DNA of 64,000 nt, from contig CAVTSL010000009.1 in NCBI GenBank assembly GCA_963737405.1, positions 248,001 to 312,000 on the forward strand, written 5' to 3'. Below the pieces are notes generated by a model, which worked only from the letters and a program-made list of their open reading frames with translations, searched no databases and was not told the DNA's origin. This document shows positions 52,661-60,866 of this stretch, in pieces (position 1 is the stretch's first letter; each line of letters begins with the position of its first letter). The translations under genes and the position numbers were made by a program. This DNA is from JACCTU01 sp963737405. GTDB lineage: Bacteria; Actinomycetota; Thermoleophilia; Gaiellales; Gaiellaceae.

Positions 52661-54027
52661 CGCCGCTTCGGGTCGACCGCGTAGAGCCGCGAGAACCCGT
52701 GCAGGAGCAGCCGGCGCCCGTTGCCGGACACCGGCACGTAGTCGCCGTGCGGGAAGCGGAGGACCACGCGCCCGCTCTTCGCGTCGGCGCCGACGATGCG
52801 GTGGCGCGTGCCCGCGTACGCCACGCCGCCGACCACGACGACGGCACCGGAGATCCGTCCCCCGGTGCGGACCGACCAGAGGACGCGCCCACGCGAGGCG
52901 GAGACGCCGTACATGCGGCCGTTGTACGAGCCGAAGAACACGCGCCCGGCCCAGGCCGCGGGAGACGAGTAGACGTAGGAGCCCGTTCCGATGCGCCACA
53001 GCGTCCGGCCGCCGGTCGAGAACGCGGTGAGCGAGCCGCCGGTCGACGACGGCACGAAGAGCCGCGGGCCGGCGACGGCGATCGTCCCGTAGACGCGCCC
53101 GTTCACTCCGCGCGCCCAGCGCGTTCGCCCGCTCCGAACCGACAGCGCGAGCACGCGGCCGCAGTAGTCGCCGATGTACATCGTCGGCCCGTTGATCGCG
53201 ACGCTCGAGGTCATCTTGCAGTGGCCGCCGGAGACCCAGCGCGTGCGCCGCCGCTCGAGGTCGAGCGCGTACACGCGGCCCGAGTGCGTGCCGAAGTAGT
53301 CGATGCCGTAGCGCACGATCGGCGACGACTCGATCGCCGAGCCGACGTACCTCGACCACAGCACCTTGCCGTTCGAGCGCTTCAGCACCCAGACGCGCCC
53401 GCGCATCGTGTGCAGGACGAGCTTGTCGCCCCAGATCGCGAGCGAGGCGGCGGTCTTCTGGCGGAGGTCACGCCGCCACGCGACCTTGCCGTTCCGCATC
53501 GAGAGCGCGCGGACGGTGCCGCGGTAGTTCGCGATGTACGCGACGCCCTCGGAGACGACGGCGGGGAACTCGATCAGCGAGCCCAACCCGCGCGTCCACG
53601 CGACGCGGAACGGAGGACGGATCGCGATGTGCTGCTGCGCCTGCGTCCGCTGCGGCGTCGCGCCGTACATCGTCCACTGGAGCGACTTGCGGTAGACGCG
53701 GACGACGACCTTCTTCCGCTTCTTGAACGGCGGCCGGGCGAGCTTCGGCAGGTAGCCCTTCGCCGTGATGTGCACCGGGAGCGAGCGCCGGCACTTGAGC
53801 TCGTGCCACGTGCGTCCCTTCCGGTCGACCTTCGAGACCTGGTTCGCGATCGAGACGCGAGCCGTCTTCACGGGCAGGTGCGTGTCGCCGTTCATGACCG
53901 TGACCCGGACGACCGCGGGGCGGCATTTCGCCGTCTGTTTGGCCGGCGCCTTCGCCGTCCGGTCGACGCTGCCGCACGCGGCGGCCACGGCCGCGAAGGC
54001 CGCGATGAGGAGGATTCGGGGGATCAC
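52657..54027 (-). CDS. PQQ-like beta-propeller lipoprotein with N-terminal Ig-like domain
   Basis: 456 residues. The signal ILLIAAFAAVAAACGS ends in a lipobox with Cys18, so it should be a lipoprotein on the outer membrane face. Residues about 33-95 form a carboxypeptidase-regulatory-like strand domain (RVTVMNGDTHLPVKTARVSI). Then WTMYGATPQRTQAQQH opens an eight-bladed propeller with blades such as GTVRALSMRNGKVAWRRDL and GRVYALDLERRRTRWVSGG. It shares the entry phrase and layout with the next gene, so the two are paralogs. GTG 54025-54027 overlaps the ATP-grasp stop as GTGA. Role unknown; no catalytic motif visible. Confidence 0.75.
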   Translation of the reverse strand: MIPRILLIAAFAAVAAACGSVDRTAKAPAKQTAKCRPAVVRVTVMNGDTHLPVKTARVSIANQVSKVDRKGRTWHELKCRRSLPVHITAKGYLPKLARPPFKKRKKVVVRVYRKSLQWTMYGATPQRTQAQQHIAIRPPFRVAWTRGLGSLIEFPAVVSEGVAYIANYRGTVRALSMRNGKVAWRRDLRQKTAASLAIWGDKLVLHTMRGRVWVLKRSNGKVLWSRYVGSAIESSPIVRYGIDYFGTHSGRVYALDLERRRTRWVSGGHCKMTSSVAINGPTMYIGDYCGRVLALSVRSGRTRWARGVNGRVYGTIAVAGPRLFVPSSTGGSLTAFSTGGRTLWRIGTGSYVYSSPAAWAGRVFFGSYNGRMYGVSASRGRVLWSVRTGGRISGAVVVVGGVAYAGTRHRIVGADAKSGRVVLRFPHGDYVPVSGNGRRLLLHGFSRLYAVDPKRR

Positions 54028-55010
54028 GCCTCGGTTGGCTCGGAGACTCCGTCGAACGGCACGAGCGTACCGTCGGCGTCGGCGAGGAGGGTCAGGCCCG
54101 AGAAGTACCGCGTCATCACCACGCCCTCGCGGAACTCGCCGAGGCGCGGCTCCGGCCGCTCGCCGCGGGCGAGGGCGAGCGCGAGCTCCGGATAGCGGCT
54201 CCCGGCGGCGGTGGGCAGCGGGAAGCCGCCGCCGAAGCGAGGGTTGATGTCCGTCACGTAGTGGCCGCCGTCGCTCTCGCGGAAGCACTGGACGTTCGCC
54301 GGGCCGACGAGCCCGAGCGTCTCGGCGACGCGGCGGCCGAACTCGATCAGCGCCCAGTCGCGGATCGTCGCGCCCTTGATCGACTCCCCGCCCTTCGACT
54401 CGATCATCGTGCGCGGGATCGCGTTCAGGCAGCGGCCGTCCCAGTCGCAGAAGACGTCGATCGAGAACTCCTCCCCGAGGCAGAACTGCTGCACGCACGA
54501 CTCGACCGGCGTGTAGCGGAGGAAGAACTCGAGCTCGCTCTGGTTCTCGCAGCGGTAGATGTGGCGCGAGCCGAAGCCGTGGCGCGCCTTCACGAGGACG
54601 GGGAACCGCAGGTCGGCGGGCACCTCGGTCGGCAGCCAGGTCGGCGGCGACGGCAGGCCGTGCTCTTCGAGCAGGGCGTGCGCGAGGTACTTGTCGCCGA
54701 GCCGCTCGACGATCTCCTCCTCCGGCAGCAGGACGAGCGCGCCGAGCTGGTCGCGGTGGCGGGCGAGCGTCACCTGGTCGAGGTCGGTGAGCGGGACGAC
54801 CAGCTTCACGTCGTGGCGCTCGACGATCTCGCGGAGCGCGGAGATGTAACCGGGGTCGTCGACGCGCGGGACGAGCTCGAAACGGTCGGCGTGGTACGGC
54901 GCGGGCGCGAGCCGGTTGGCGTCCGCCGCGATCGTGGTGCCCCCGGCTGCGCGGAACGCCTCGACGATGTCGACCCGCTGGCCGGCGCAGGTGAAGAGGA
55001 CCGCGGTCAC
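54024..55010 (-). CDS. ATP-grasp family enzyme
   Basis: 328 residues in three parts: a Rossmann-like N-domain (VLFTCAGQRVDIVEAFRAAG), a central lid with FPVLVKARHGFGSRHIYRC (ATP-binding Lys and Gly loop), and the C-domain with VQQFCLGEEFSIDVF and YVTDINPRFGGGFPL (Mg-binding Glu/Asn). It belongs to the carbamoyl-phosphate-synthase-like/PylC group that ligates a carboxylate to an amine. It could amidate a uronic acid or an amino acid on the glycan. GTG 55008-55010 lies 8 bases after TAACCT, making it the first gene of the leftward block to 46867. Substrate unknown. Confidence 0.78.
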   Translation of the reverse strand: MTAVLFTCAGQRVDIVEAFRAAGGTTIAADANRLAPAPYHADRFELVPRVDDPGYISALREIVERHDVKLVVPLTDLDQVTLARHRDQLGALVLLPEEEIVERLGDKYLAHALLEEHGLPSPPTWLPTEVPADLRFPVLVKARHGFGSRHIYRCENQSELEFFLRYTPVESCVQQFCLGEEFSIDVFCDWDGRCLNAIPRTMIESKGGESIKGATIRDWALIEFGRRVAETLGLVGPANVQCFRESDGGHYVTDINPRFGGGFPLPTAAGSRYPELALALARGERPEPRLGEFREGVVMTRYFSGLTLLADADGTLVPFDGVSEPTEA

Positions 55011-55034
55011 GGCGGCTCAGGTTAGCCTCGCTCC
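55011..55034. promoter_or_regulatory. 24-base divergent leaderless promoter pair
   Basis: Reading left, TAACCT (55019-55024) is eight bases before GTG 55010. Reading right, TAGCCT (55023-55028) is six bases before GTG 55035. Both fit TANNNT and the boxes overlap by two bases. Neither start has room for a ribosome binding site. These two starts drive an eight-gene-plus block on one side and a single methyltransferase on the other. Confidence 0.5.
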
Positions 55035-55811
55035 GTGCTGGAGCGAGCCGTCTACCCCCTGTTCCGCCGCGTGGACTTCCGCGGGAAGGGCCGGCTGCGG
55101 CGCGTCCTGCCCGTGCGGAGCACCGGCGAGGCGGTCGCCGAGTTCCCCGGAGGCATGCGGCTCCGGCTCGACCTGCGCGAGTCGCTCCAGCGCGACTTCC
55201 TCTTCGGCCTCTACGACCACCGCGAGCTCGACCTCGTGCGCCAGCACCTGCGCGGCGGCGACTTCGTCGACGTCGGCGCGCACGTCGGGCTCTACACCGT
55301 CGCGGCCGGGCTCGAGGGCGGGCGCGTGCTCGCGTTCGAGCCGAACCCGCTCGCGCGTGCCCAGCTCGGCGGGAACATCGCGCTGAACGGGCTCAGGAAC
55401 GTGCTCGTGATCCCGAAGGCGGTCGCCGACGCGCCCGGCCGGGCGCAGCTCCACGTCCCCGCGACGCCCGACCCGTCGTTCTCGAGCCTCGCCGCGGGGC
55501 GCTTCGCCGAGGGCGCGCCGGTCGACGTCGAGGTCACGACGGTCGACGCCGAGGTCGAAGCCGCCGGGATCGCCCCGCGCGTGGTCAAGATCGACGTCGA
55601 GGGCGGCGAGGTCGCGGTCGTCGACGGCATGGCGCGCACGCTCGCGCAGCACCGGCCCGCGCTGCTCGTCGAGGTGAACGAGGAGAGCGCGCGGGAGCTC
55701 GCGCGCCGGCTCGAGGGCTACTCCGGGTTCCGCGTCGGCAGGCGGCTCGAGCCGCTCGAGTCCGGCCGCGGGCTGTTCAACTCGCTCTTCCTCCCCCAGC
55801 CGCCGCTCTGA
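55035..55811 (+). CDS. FkbM family methyltransferase
   Basis: 258 residues. FVDVGAHVGLYTVAAGLEG is motif I, VLAFEPNPLARAQLGGNIAL motif II with Glu binding the SAM ribose, and VVKIDVEGGEVAVVDGM the FkbM signature. FkbM enzymes O-methylate sugars and polyketides. GTG 55035 follows TAGCCT by six bases. The last 94 bases overlap the convergent phosphoglycosyltransferase gene, an unusually long overlap; the FkbM frame there (SGFRVGRRLEPLESGRGLFN) looks more natural than the other strand. Acceptor unknown. Confidence 0.85.
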   Translation: MLERAVYPLFRRVDFRGKGRLRRVLPVRSTGEAVAEFPGGMRLRLDLRESLQRDFLFGLYDHRELDLVRQHLRGGDFVDVGAHVGLYTVAAGLEGGRVLAFEPNPLARAQLGGNIALNGLRNVLVIPKAVADAPGRAQLHVPATPDPSFSSLAAGRFAEGAPVDVEVTTVDAEVEAAGIAPRVVKIDVEGGEVAVVDGMARTLAQHRPALLVEVNEESARELARRLEGYSGFRVGRRLEPLESGRGLFNSLFLPQPPL

Positions 55812-56368
55812 CCCTTGTAGGTGCCGCCGAGGAGCGCACGCGGCGTCCGCACGAGGATCTTCAGGTCGAGCCACGGCGAGCGGTTCTCGACGTACCAGAC
55901 GTCGAGCTCGATGCGCTCGTCCCACGGCAGCGACGCGCGCCCGTTCACCTGCGCCCACCCGGACAGCCCCGGCTTGACGTCGAGCCGCCGCCGCTGGCGA
56001 GGGGTGTACTGCTCGACCTGGTAGCGCAGCGTCGGCCGCGGGCCGACGAGGCTCATCTCGCCGCGCACGACGTTCCAGAGCTGCGGGAGCTCGTCGAGCG
56101 ACAGCCGCCGCAGGACGCGGCCGACGCGCGTGATGCGCGGGTCGCCGCGGTTCACCGCGTAGCCGGCGCCCTGCTGCTCCGCGCCGACGACCATCGTCCG
56201 GAGCTTCAGCAGCTCGAACTCGTCGCCGTGCAGGCCGACGCGGCGCTGGCGATAGAGCACCGGCCCGCGGTCCTCGAGCTTGATCCCGAGTGCCGCGAGC
56301 GCGAGCGCGGGCGAGGCGACGGCCAGGCCGACCGCCGCTCCGACGACGTCGCGAACCCTGCTACCCAC
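55718..56368 (-). CDS. Short polyprenyl-phosphate sugar phosphotransferase (Bac_transf/PglC type)
   Basis: 216 residues. One N-terminal helix (VVGAAVGLAVASPALALAAL) and then the catalytic domain: VGLHGDEFELLKLRTMV (Arg-rich loop), SLDELPQLWNVVRGEMSLVG (catalytic Asp-Glu) and PGLSGWAQVNGRASLPWDER. It is the minimal form lacking the WbaP membrane and Rossmann parts, so it is a second way to start a lipid-linked unit. The family usually ends near LLGGTYKG; the further ~30 residues (QSGGWGRKSELNSPRPDSSG) run antisense to FkbM and may be unreal. GTG 56366-56368 is the start. Confidence 0.87.
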   Translation of the reverse strand: MGSRVRDVVGAAVGLAVASPALALAALGIKLEDRGPVLYRQRRVGLHGDEFELLKLRTMVVGAEQQGAGYAVNRGDPRITRVGRVLRRLSLDELPQLWNVVRGEMSLVGPRPTLRYQVEQYTPRQRRRLDVKPGLSGWAQVNGRASLPWDERIELDVWYVENRSPWLDLKILVRTPRALLGGTYKGQSGGWGRKSELNSPRPDSSGSSRLPTRNPE

Positions 56369-57275
56369 GACGCGACCGAGCGTAGACGCTGTCGGCGACG
56401 TAGGTGAGCGGCGTCACGACGCCGGAGACGCGGCGCAGCGCTTCCGAGCCGCGCACGACCGCGCGGTAGCGGGCGGGGAGCAGCGCCAGGTCGGTCGGCT
56501 GCGGGTTGAGCGTGAAGAAGCCGTCGACCGAGAGCGTCGTCGGCCCGACGCGACGCTCCAGCTCGTCGCGGAGCTCGCGCGGCCCCCAGTAGCGGACGTC
56601 GAAGAGCGTCCTCGGCTCGCGGAAGCGCCGCTCGCGCGCCTGGTTCCACAGGCTCTTCGCGCCGTAGAGGTTCGCCATCTGGATCAGCGACTCGCCGCCG
56701 GGCTTGAGCACGCGCCCGATCTCGTCGAACGCGGCGAGCGCGTCGCGCTTCGAGAAGTGCTGGAAGACGCTGTACGAGAAGACGACGTCGAAGCTCGCGT
56801 CGGGAAACGGCAGCCGACGCGCGTCGCCCACGACGTAGTCGGCGTCGACGCCGAGCTGCTCGGCGACGCGGCGGGCCGCCTGGACCCCCTTGAGCGACGG
56901 GTCGATCCCGGTCGGGGCGTACCCGCGCCGGGCGGCGGCGATGCACCAGCGGCCCCAGTTCGAGCCGACCTCGAGGAACGTGCGCCCGTCGCCGGCCGGA
57001 AGCCGAAGCTCCGGGATCGGATAGTCGGGCAGGTCGGCGATCAGGTGCTCGTAGAGACGGCCGCACGTCGCGCCGATCACCTCCTGCACGAACGGGTCGA
57101 TCCCCTCCTTCACCGGCGGCGGGAGCTCCTCGACCCGCCCGCACGCGGCGTGGGTCGGCGCCTCCTCGTCGACGAGCAGCACCGGAACGCCGTCGACGAC
57201 CGGGTACTCGTGGCCCTGCTCGCAGACGCCGCCGCGCAGCGCGCTGCGGTCGCGCGGGCAGACGAGCTCGACCAC
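56361..57275 (-). CDS. SAM-dependent methyltransferase with Trm112-like ribbon N-terminus
   Basis: 304 residues. ELVCPRDRSALRGGVCEQGH (3-22) and PVVDGVPVLL form a degenerate Trm112-like zinc ribbon. A helical linker follows (DPFVQEVIGATCGRLYEHLI). The SAM domain has FLEVGSNWGRWCIAAARRG (motif I), GIDPSLKGVQAARR and VVFSYSVFQHFSK. The paralog next door has the same three-part build. A ribbon fused to a methyltransferase is common in actinobacterial glycan loci and may hold the domain fold. GTG 57273-57275 is two bases after the previous stop. Target unknown. Confidence 0.8.
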   Translation of the reverse strand: MVELVCPRDRSALRGGVCEQGHEYPVVDGVPVLLVDEEAPTHAACGRVEELPPPVKEGIDPFVQEVIGATCGRLYEHLIADLPDYPIPELRLPAGDGRTFLEVGSNWGRWCIAAARRGYAPTGIDPSLKGVQAARRVAEQLGVDADYVVGDARRLPFPDASFDVVFSYSVFQHFSKRDALAAFDEIGRVLKPGGESLIQMANLYGAKSLWNQARERRFREPRTLFDVRYWGPRELRDELERRVGPTTLSVDGFFTLNPQPTDLALLPARYRAVVRGSEALRRVSGVVTPLTYVADSVYARSRRG

Positions 57276-57277
57276 CG

Positions 57278-58239
57278 CTAGCGCGGAACGGAGCGCACGT
57301 TCACGCTGTCCGCGAACGTCGTCGGCGCGTGGACGCGCTTGAGCGCCTCCGACACGTGCACGACGGCGCGAAAGCGCGCCGGCAGCAGGTCGAGGTCGCG
57401 CTTCTGCGGGTTGAGCGTGAAGAAGCCGTCCGTCGCGCAGCTCCGTCGGGCCGATCCGCCCGAACACGCGCTTGCAGCTCCGGCGGCGTCCAGTAGCGCA
57501 CCTCGAACGCGTCGCCCTCGCGGAAGCGACGCTGCGCGAGCCGCACGGCGTTCAGCGCGCCGAGCGAGTTCGGCATCTGCACCCACGAGTACCCGGAGCG
57601 CTTCACCACGCGCGCGATCTCGTCGACGGAGACCGCGACGTCCGACTTCGAGAAGTGCTGCAGCACGCCGTACGAGAAGACGACGTCGAACGTGCCGTCC
57701 GCGAACGGCAGCCGCCGCGCGTCGGCGACGACGTAGCGCGTGTCCGCGCCGAGCTGCCGCGCGATCCGCCGCGCCGCGACGATCGCCTCGAACGACGGGT
57801 CGACCCCGATCGGCCGGTAGCCGCGCTGCGCCGCGGCGATCGACCAGCGCCCCCAGTTGCAGCCGATGTCGAGCAGCAGCTCACCGGTGCCGCGCGGAAG
57901 CGGGAAGTCGGGGATCGGATAGCGCGACATCCCGCCGGAGAGGTGCTTGTAGAGGTTCCCGTGCGTGCCGAGGATGAGCTCCGCGACGTACGGGTCGACG
58001 CCCTCGCCCTCGACCGGCGGCGGCTCCGCGGCGCGCACGCGCGCGATCTGCTCGGAGTCCGACCAGTACCCCGGCTGCGTCGGCGCGAGCTCGTCGTCGA
58101 CGACCATCACCGGGATCCCGTCCACGTAGGGGAACTCGTGACCCTGCTCGCAGACGAGCGTCTCGCCCTGCGGCTCGAGCCGCGTGCGATCGCGAGGGCA
58201 CGCGAGCTCCTGCCAGACCTCGACCGCCGTCTCCGTCAC
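57278..58239 (-). CDS. SAM-dependent methyltransferase with Trm112-like ribbon, paralog of the next gene; two frame breaks
   Basis: About 319 residues. Ribbon: ELACPRDRTRLEPQGETLVC and EQGHEFPYVDGIPVMVV. SAM domain: LLLDIGCNWGRWSIAAAQRG, GVDPSFEAIVAARRIARQLG and VVFSYGVLQHFSKSD. Extra bases near 57470 and 57436 throw the frame between PPELQ and DGFFTLNPQKRDLDLLPARF; length is 3n+2. The repaired middle reads RVFGRIGPTELRDG. About half of its residues match the next gene, so the pair arose by tandem duplication. GTG 58237-58239 overlaps the GT2 stop as GTGA. Confidence 0.78.
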
Positions 58240-59342
58240 CGCGTTCCCGCCGCTTTCTCCCAGACCGCCGGCACGCCGGAGCGAAGATAGCCCGCGAGCG
58301 CCTCGACCGTCGCCCACGTCACGAGCACGTAGTAGCGCGGCAGTCCGGGCCGCGCGGCGGCGAGACCGAGGAACGCGAGCTGGCCCGCGAAGAGCGCGCG
58401 GTAGACCGGGCCCTCGCCGAGCAGCGCCGCGTTCGCCGCGAGCGCGACCAGGTGCAGCAGCCCGCTCGCATACCGGAGATGCCGGTGCGAGACGATCTCG
58501 GTCAGGTAGACGGGATCGAGCCCGCGGAGCATCCTCCCCTCGACGACGATCGCCCAGCAGTGCTCGAACATGCGCACCTTGCGGCGGTACTCGTCCTCGA
58601 TGTCGGGCGTCGGCTTCTCGAACGCGACCGCCTCCGGCTCGTAGACCGCGCGGCGGCCGCGCTGCACCATCAGGTACGGCAGCGAGAGGTCGTGGCCGAA
58701 GCGCGGGTCGACCTCGACGTAGTCCTCGCGCCGCACCGCGTAGATCGACCCGTTGCCGCCGGTGACGGAGTGCAGCGTCGACTCGGCCTCCCGCACGCCG
58801 AGCTCGTAGCGCCAGTAGGCGCCCTCGCGGTTCGTCCCTGCGGCTTCGTCGAGGCGCAGCTGGCCGCAGACGTACGCGACGTCCGGGTCGGCGAAGTTGC
58901 GGACGAGCCGGCGCAGCGCCGGAACCGCCCACGTCGCGTTCGCGTCGGAGAACGCGACGACCTCGCCGTTCGTCTCGCGCACCGCGCGGTTCTGCGCCGC
59001 GACCTTGCCGCCGCGTTCGCAGCGCAGCAGGCGGACGCGCTCGCTCTGCTCGGCGACGCGGGCCACGATGTCGTCGGTGGCGTCGGTCGACGCGTCGGAC
59101 GCGACGACGATCTCGACCTGCTCCTCGGGGTAGTCGAGCGCGAGCAGGTTCTCGAGGCGCCGCTCGATCACGTCCTCCTCGTCGTGGGCCGCGACGACGA
59201 CGGAGACCTTCGGGAGCGCGCCGCCCTTGCGCACCGGTCGCGGCCAGACGCGCGCGGCGAGCGTCGCCGCGGCCGGATAGCCGACGTGGGTCCAGGCGAG
59301 GGCGCCGAGCGAGCCCCAGAAGAGCGTCTTCAGAAGGAACAA
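58236..59342 (-). CDS. Membrane GT2 glycosyltransferase
   Basis: 368 residues. An N-terminal helix (about 2-20), then PKVSVVVAAHDEEDVIERRL, IVVASDASTDATDDIVA and VVAFSDANATWAVPALRR (DxD-like), GGNGSIYAVRREDYVE, and FEKPTPDIEDEYRRKVRM near the catalytic base. Three to four C-terminal helices (from about 285) fix it in the membrane. Relatives include processive and hyaluronan/cellulose-type synthases and GT2s of exopolysaccharide loci. TTG 59340-59342 is the start, 12 bases after the previous stop. Donor unknown. Confidence 0.82.
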   Translation of the reverse strand: MFLLKTLFWGSLGALAWTHVGYPAAATLAARVWPRPVRKGGALPKVSVVVAAHDEEDVIERRLENLLALDYPEEQVEIVVASDASTDATDDIVARVAEQSERVRLLRCERGGKVAAQNRAVRETNGEVVAFSDANATWAVPALRRLVRNFADPDVAYVCGQLRLDEAAGTNREGAYWRYELGVREAESTLHSVTGGNGSIYAVRREDYVEVDPRFGHDLSLPYLMVQRGRRAVYEPEAVAFEKPTPDIEDEYRRKVRMFEHCWAIVVEGRMLRGLDPVYLTEIVSHRHLRYASGLLHLVALAANAALLGEGPVYRALFAGQLAFLGLAAARPGLPRYYVLVTWATVEALAGYLRSGVPAVWEKAAGTR

Positions 59343-59354
59343 CGCGCCGTGACT

Positions 59355-60063
59355 CTAGTCGTGCACCGCGCGGCGCACGCGGAGGTAGTCCCGGAGCGTC
59401 GGCGTCGTGCGGTGGCGGCCGCCGCCCGGCTGCGGCGTTCCCTCGAAGGCGCCGGCGTCGAGCACGCGCTCGAGCGCGTCGAGGCTCGCCTCGTGGAGCG
59501 CGGGGGATCGTCGCCGCGAGCGTCGCCGAGAGCGACGCCCGCCGCTCGATCGGCACCTCGCCGGTCGCGAGCACGGGCCCGGTGTCGATGCCGGCGTCGA
59601 TCCGGTGGATCGTGAAGCCGACGGTCTCGAGGCCGTCGAGGAGCTCCCAGAAGACGGGCGGGCCGCCGCGGTACTCGGGGACGGCGCCGTGGTGGACGTT
59701 GATCGTCCCGTGTGGCGGGAGCGCGAACGTCTCCTCGCGGAGGATCGTGTTGTCGAGCGAGACGGCGACGTCTGCCTTGAGACGTCGCAGCGCCGCGCGC
59801 GCCTCCTCGCCGTTCAGCGTCGGCACGCGGACGATCTCCGTCGCGACGTCCTCGAGCGGCGGGCCCTCGCCCGCCGTCGCGTACGCGCCGCGGAGCGCGA
59901 GGCCGACGGGTGCCGCCGTGACCCCGACGCGCCGCAGCTTCCGGAACGTGCGGCGCAGGTCGCGCCCGCCGACCGCTTCGTCGAGCACGACCGGCCCGGG
60001 CCGCCGCGCGAGGAAGCGCGACGCGATCCCGTGCGGGTTGCGCGTGAGCACGACGACGTTCAC
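59355..60063 (-). CDS. N-formyltransferase-like enzyme (nucleotide-sugar type), one frame break
   Basis: About 235 residues. NVHHGAVPEYRGGPPVFWEL carries the formyl-transfer His/Asn motif, and GFTIHRIDAGIDTGPVLATG the conserved D-T-G. These match the N10-formyl-tetrahydrofolate enzymes, including WbtJ/VioF-type formylases of dTDP-4-amino sugars, which lack the tRNA-binding domain as this one does. The frame breaks near 59505 in a C-run; after repair it reads ATIPALHEASLDALERVLDA and ends RVRRAVHD. Length is 3n+1. GTG 60061-60063 overlaps the deacetylase stop as GTGA. A WecE-like aminotransferase in the same operon could supply its substrate. Confidence 0.72.
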
Positions 60064-60866
60064 GTCAGGAAGTACTCGACCTCGTGCATCGGCCAGCGCG
60101 CGCTCAGGTGGTGGCGTCGCAGCGAGTAGAGGTCGAGCGCCGACGTGTTGCGCCCGCGGATCGCCGTCGCGCAGCTCTCGTAGCCGGCCTCGCGCGCGGC
60201 CGCCGCGACGCGATCGGAGAAGCGGCTGCGTTCGCCGTACGGCGCGCTCATGTGGCGGACCGCCCCGAGCCGCTTCGAGAGCTCCTCGCGCGAGGTCTCG
60301 AGCTCCTGCTCGAGCTCGGCGGGCGGCAGCGACGTCAGGTCCGGGTGCGAGACCGTGTGCGAGCCCACCTCGTGGCCGTGCTCGAGCAGCCGCTCTGCCC
60401 CCTCCCAGTCGAGCGGCTCGACCGGCAGCGGGAGGTGAAGGCGCTCGCGCTCGAACCTCCGCGCGCGCTCCGGTGAGGCTCCGAGGAGGTCGGTCACGAG
60501 GAAGAAGCACGCGCTGAACCCGTGCTCGGCGAGCAGCGGCGCCGCGTTGTCGAGCTGGTTCTGGAAGCCGTCGTCGAACGTGACGACGATCTCGTCGCCC
60601 TCGGTGCGCCCGAGCTGGAGCCGCTCGACGGCCTCGGAGAGCGAGACCGGGTTGAACTCGCGCGCGAGGTACTGCAGCTGCCGCGCAAAGCGTTCGCGCT
60701 CGTCGTCGAAGACGTAGTGGTAGTGGACGATTCGCACGCCCGGGCCGGGCGTGCGCGGGAAGCGCGAGAGCACGGAGAGCGCGCCCCCGCGGACCGCGTT
60801 CCGTGCGCGGGACCAGAACGGCCGTGCGCGCTCGAGCGCGCTTCCCTCAGTGACGTACGAGCTCAC
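60060..60866 (-). CDS. Polysaccharide deacetylase (NodB domain, CE4)
   Basis: 268 residues. VRIVHYHYVFDDERERFARQ is the entry strand, IVVTFDDGFQNQLDNAAPLL holds the catalytic Asp and metal Asp, VGSHTVSHPDLTSLP gives the two His ligands, and HMSAPYGERSRFSDRV is the later motif with Tyr/Gly. This set is more complete than that at 30050-30943. No signal peptide. It probably deacetylates an N-acetyl sugar on a lipid-linked glycan. GTG 60864-60866 lies 20 bases inside the end of the amidotransferase gene. Confidence 0.85.
   Translation of the reverse strand: MSSYVTEGSALERARPFWSRARNAVRGGALSVLSRFPRTPGPGVRIVHYHYVFDDERERFARQLQYLAREFNPVSLSEAVERLQLGRTEGDEIVVTFDDGFQNQLDNAAPLLAEHGFSACFFLVTDLLGASPERARRFERERLHLPLPVEPLDWEGAERLLEHGHEVGSHTVSHPDLTSLPPAELEQELETSREELSKRLGAVRHMSAPYGERSRFSDRVAAAAREAGYESCATAIRGRNTSALDLYSLRRHHLSARWPMHEVEYFLT

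Noticed and set aside
51422..54027. PQQ-dependent dehydrogenases
   Set aside because: Both are only about 330-380 residues in the propeller part, lack the N-terminal and heme parts and the metal/PQQ ligand motifs, and look like BamB-type scaffolds.
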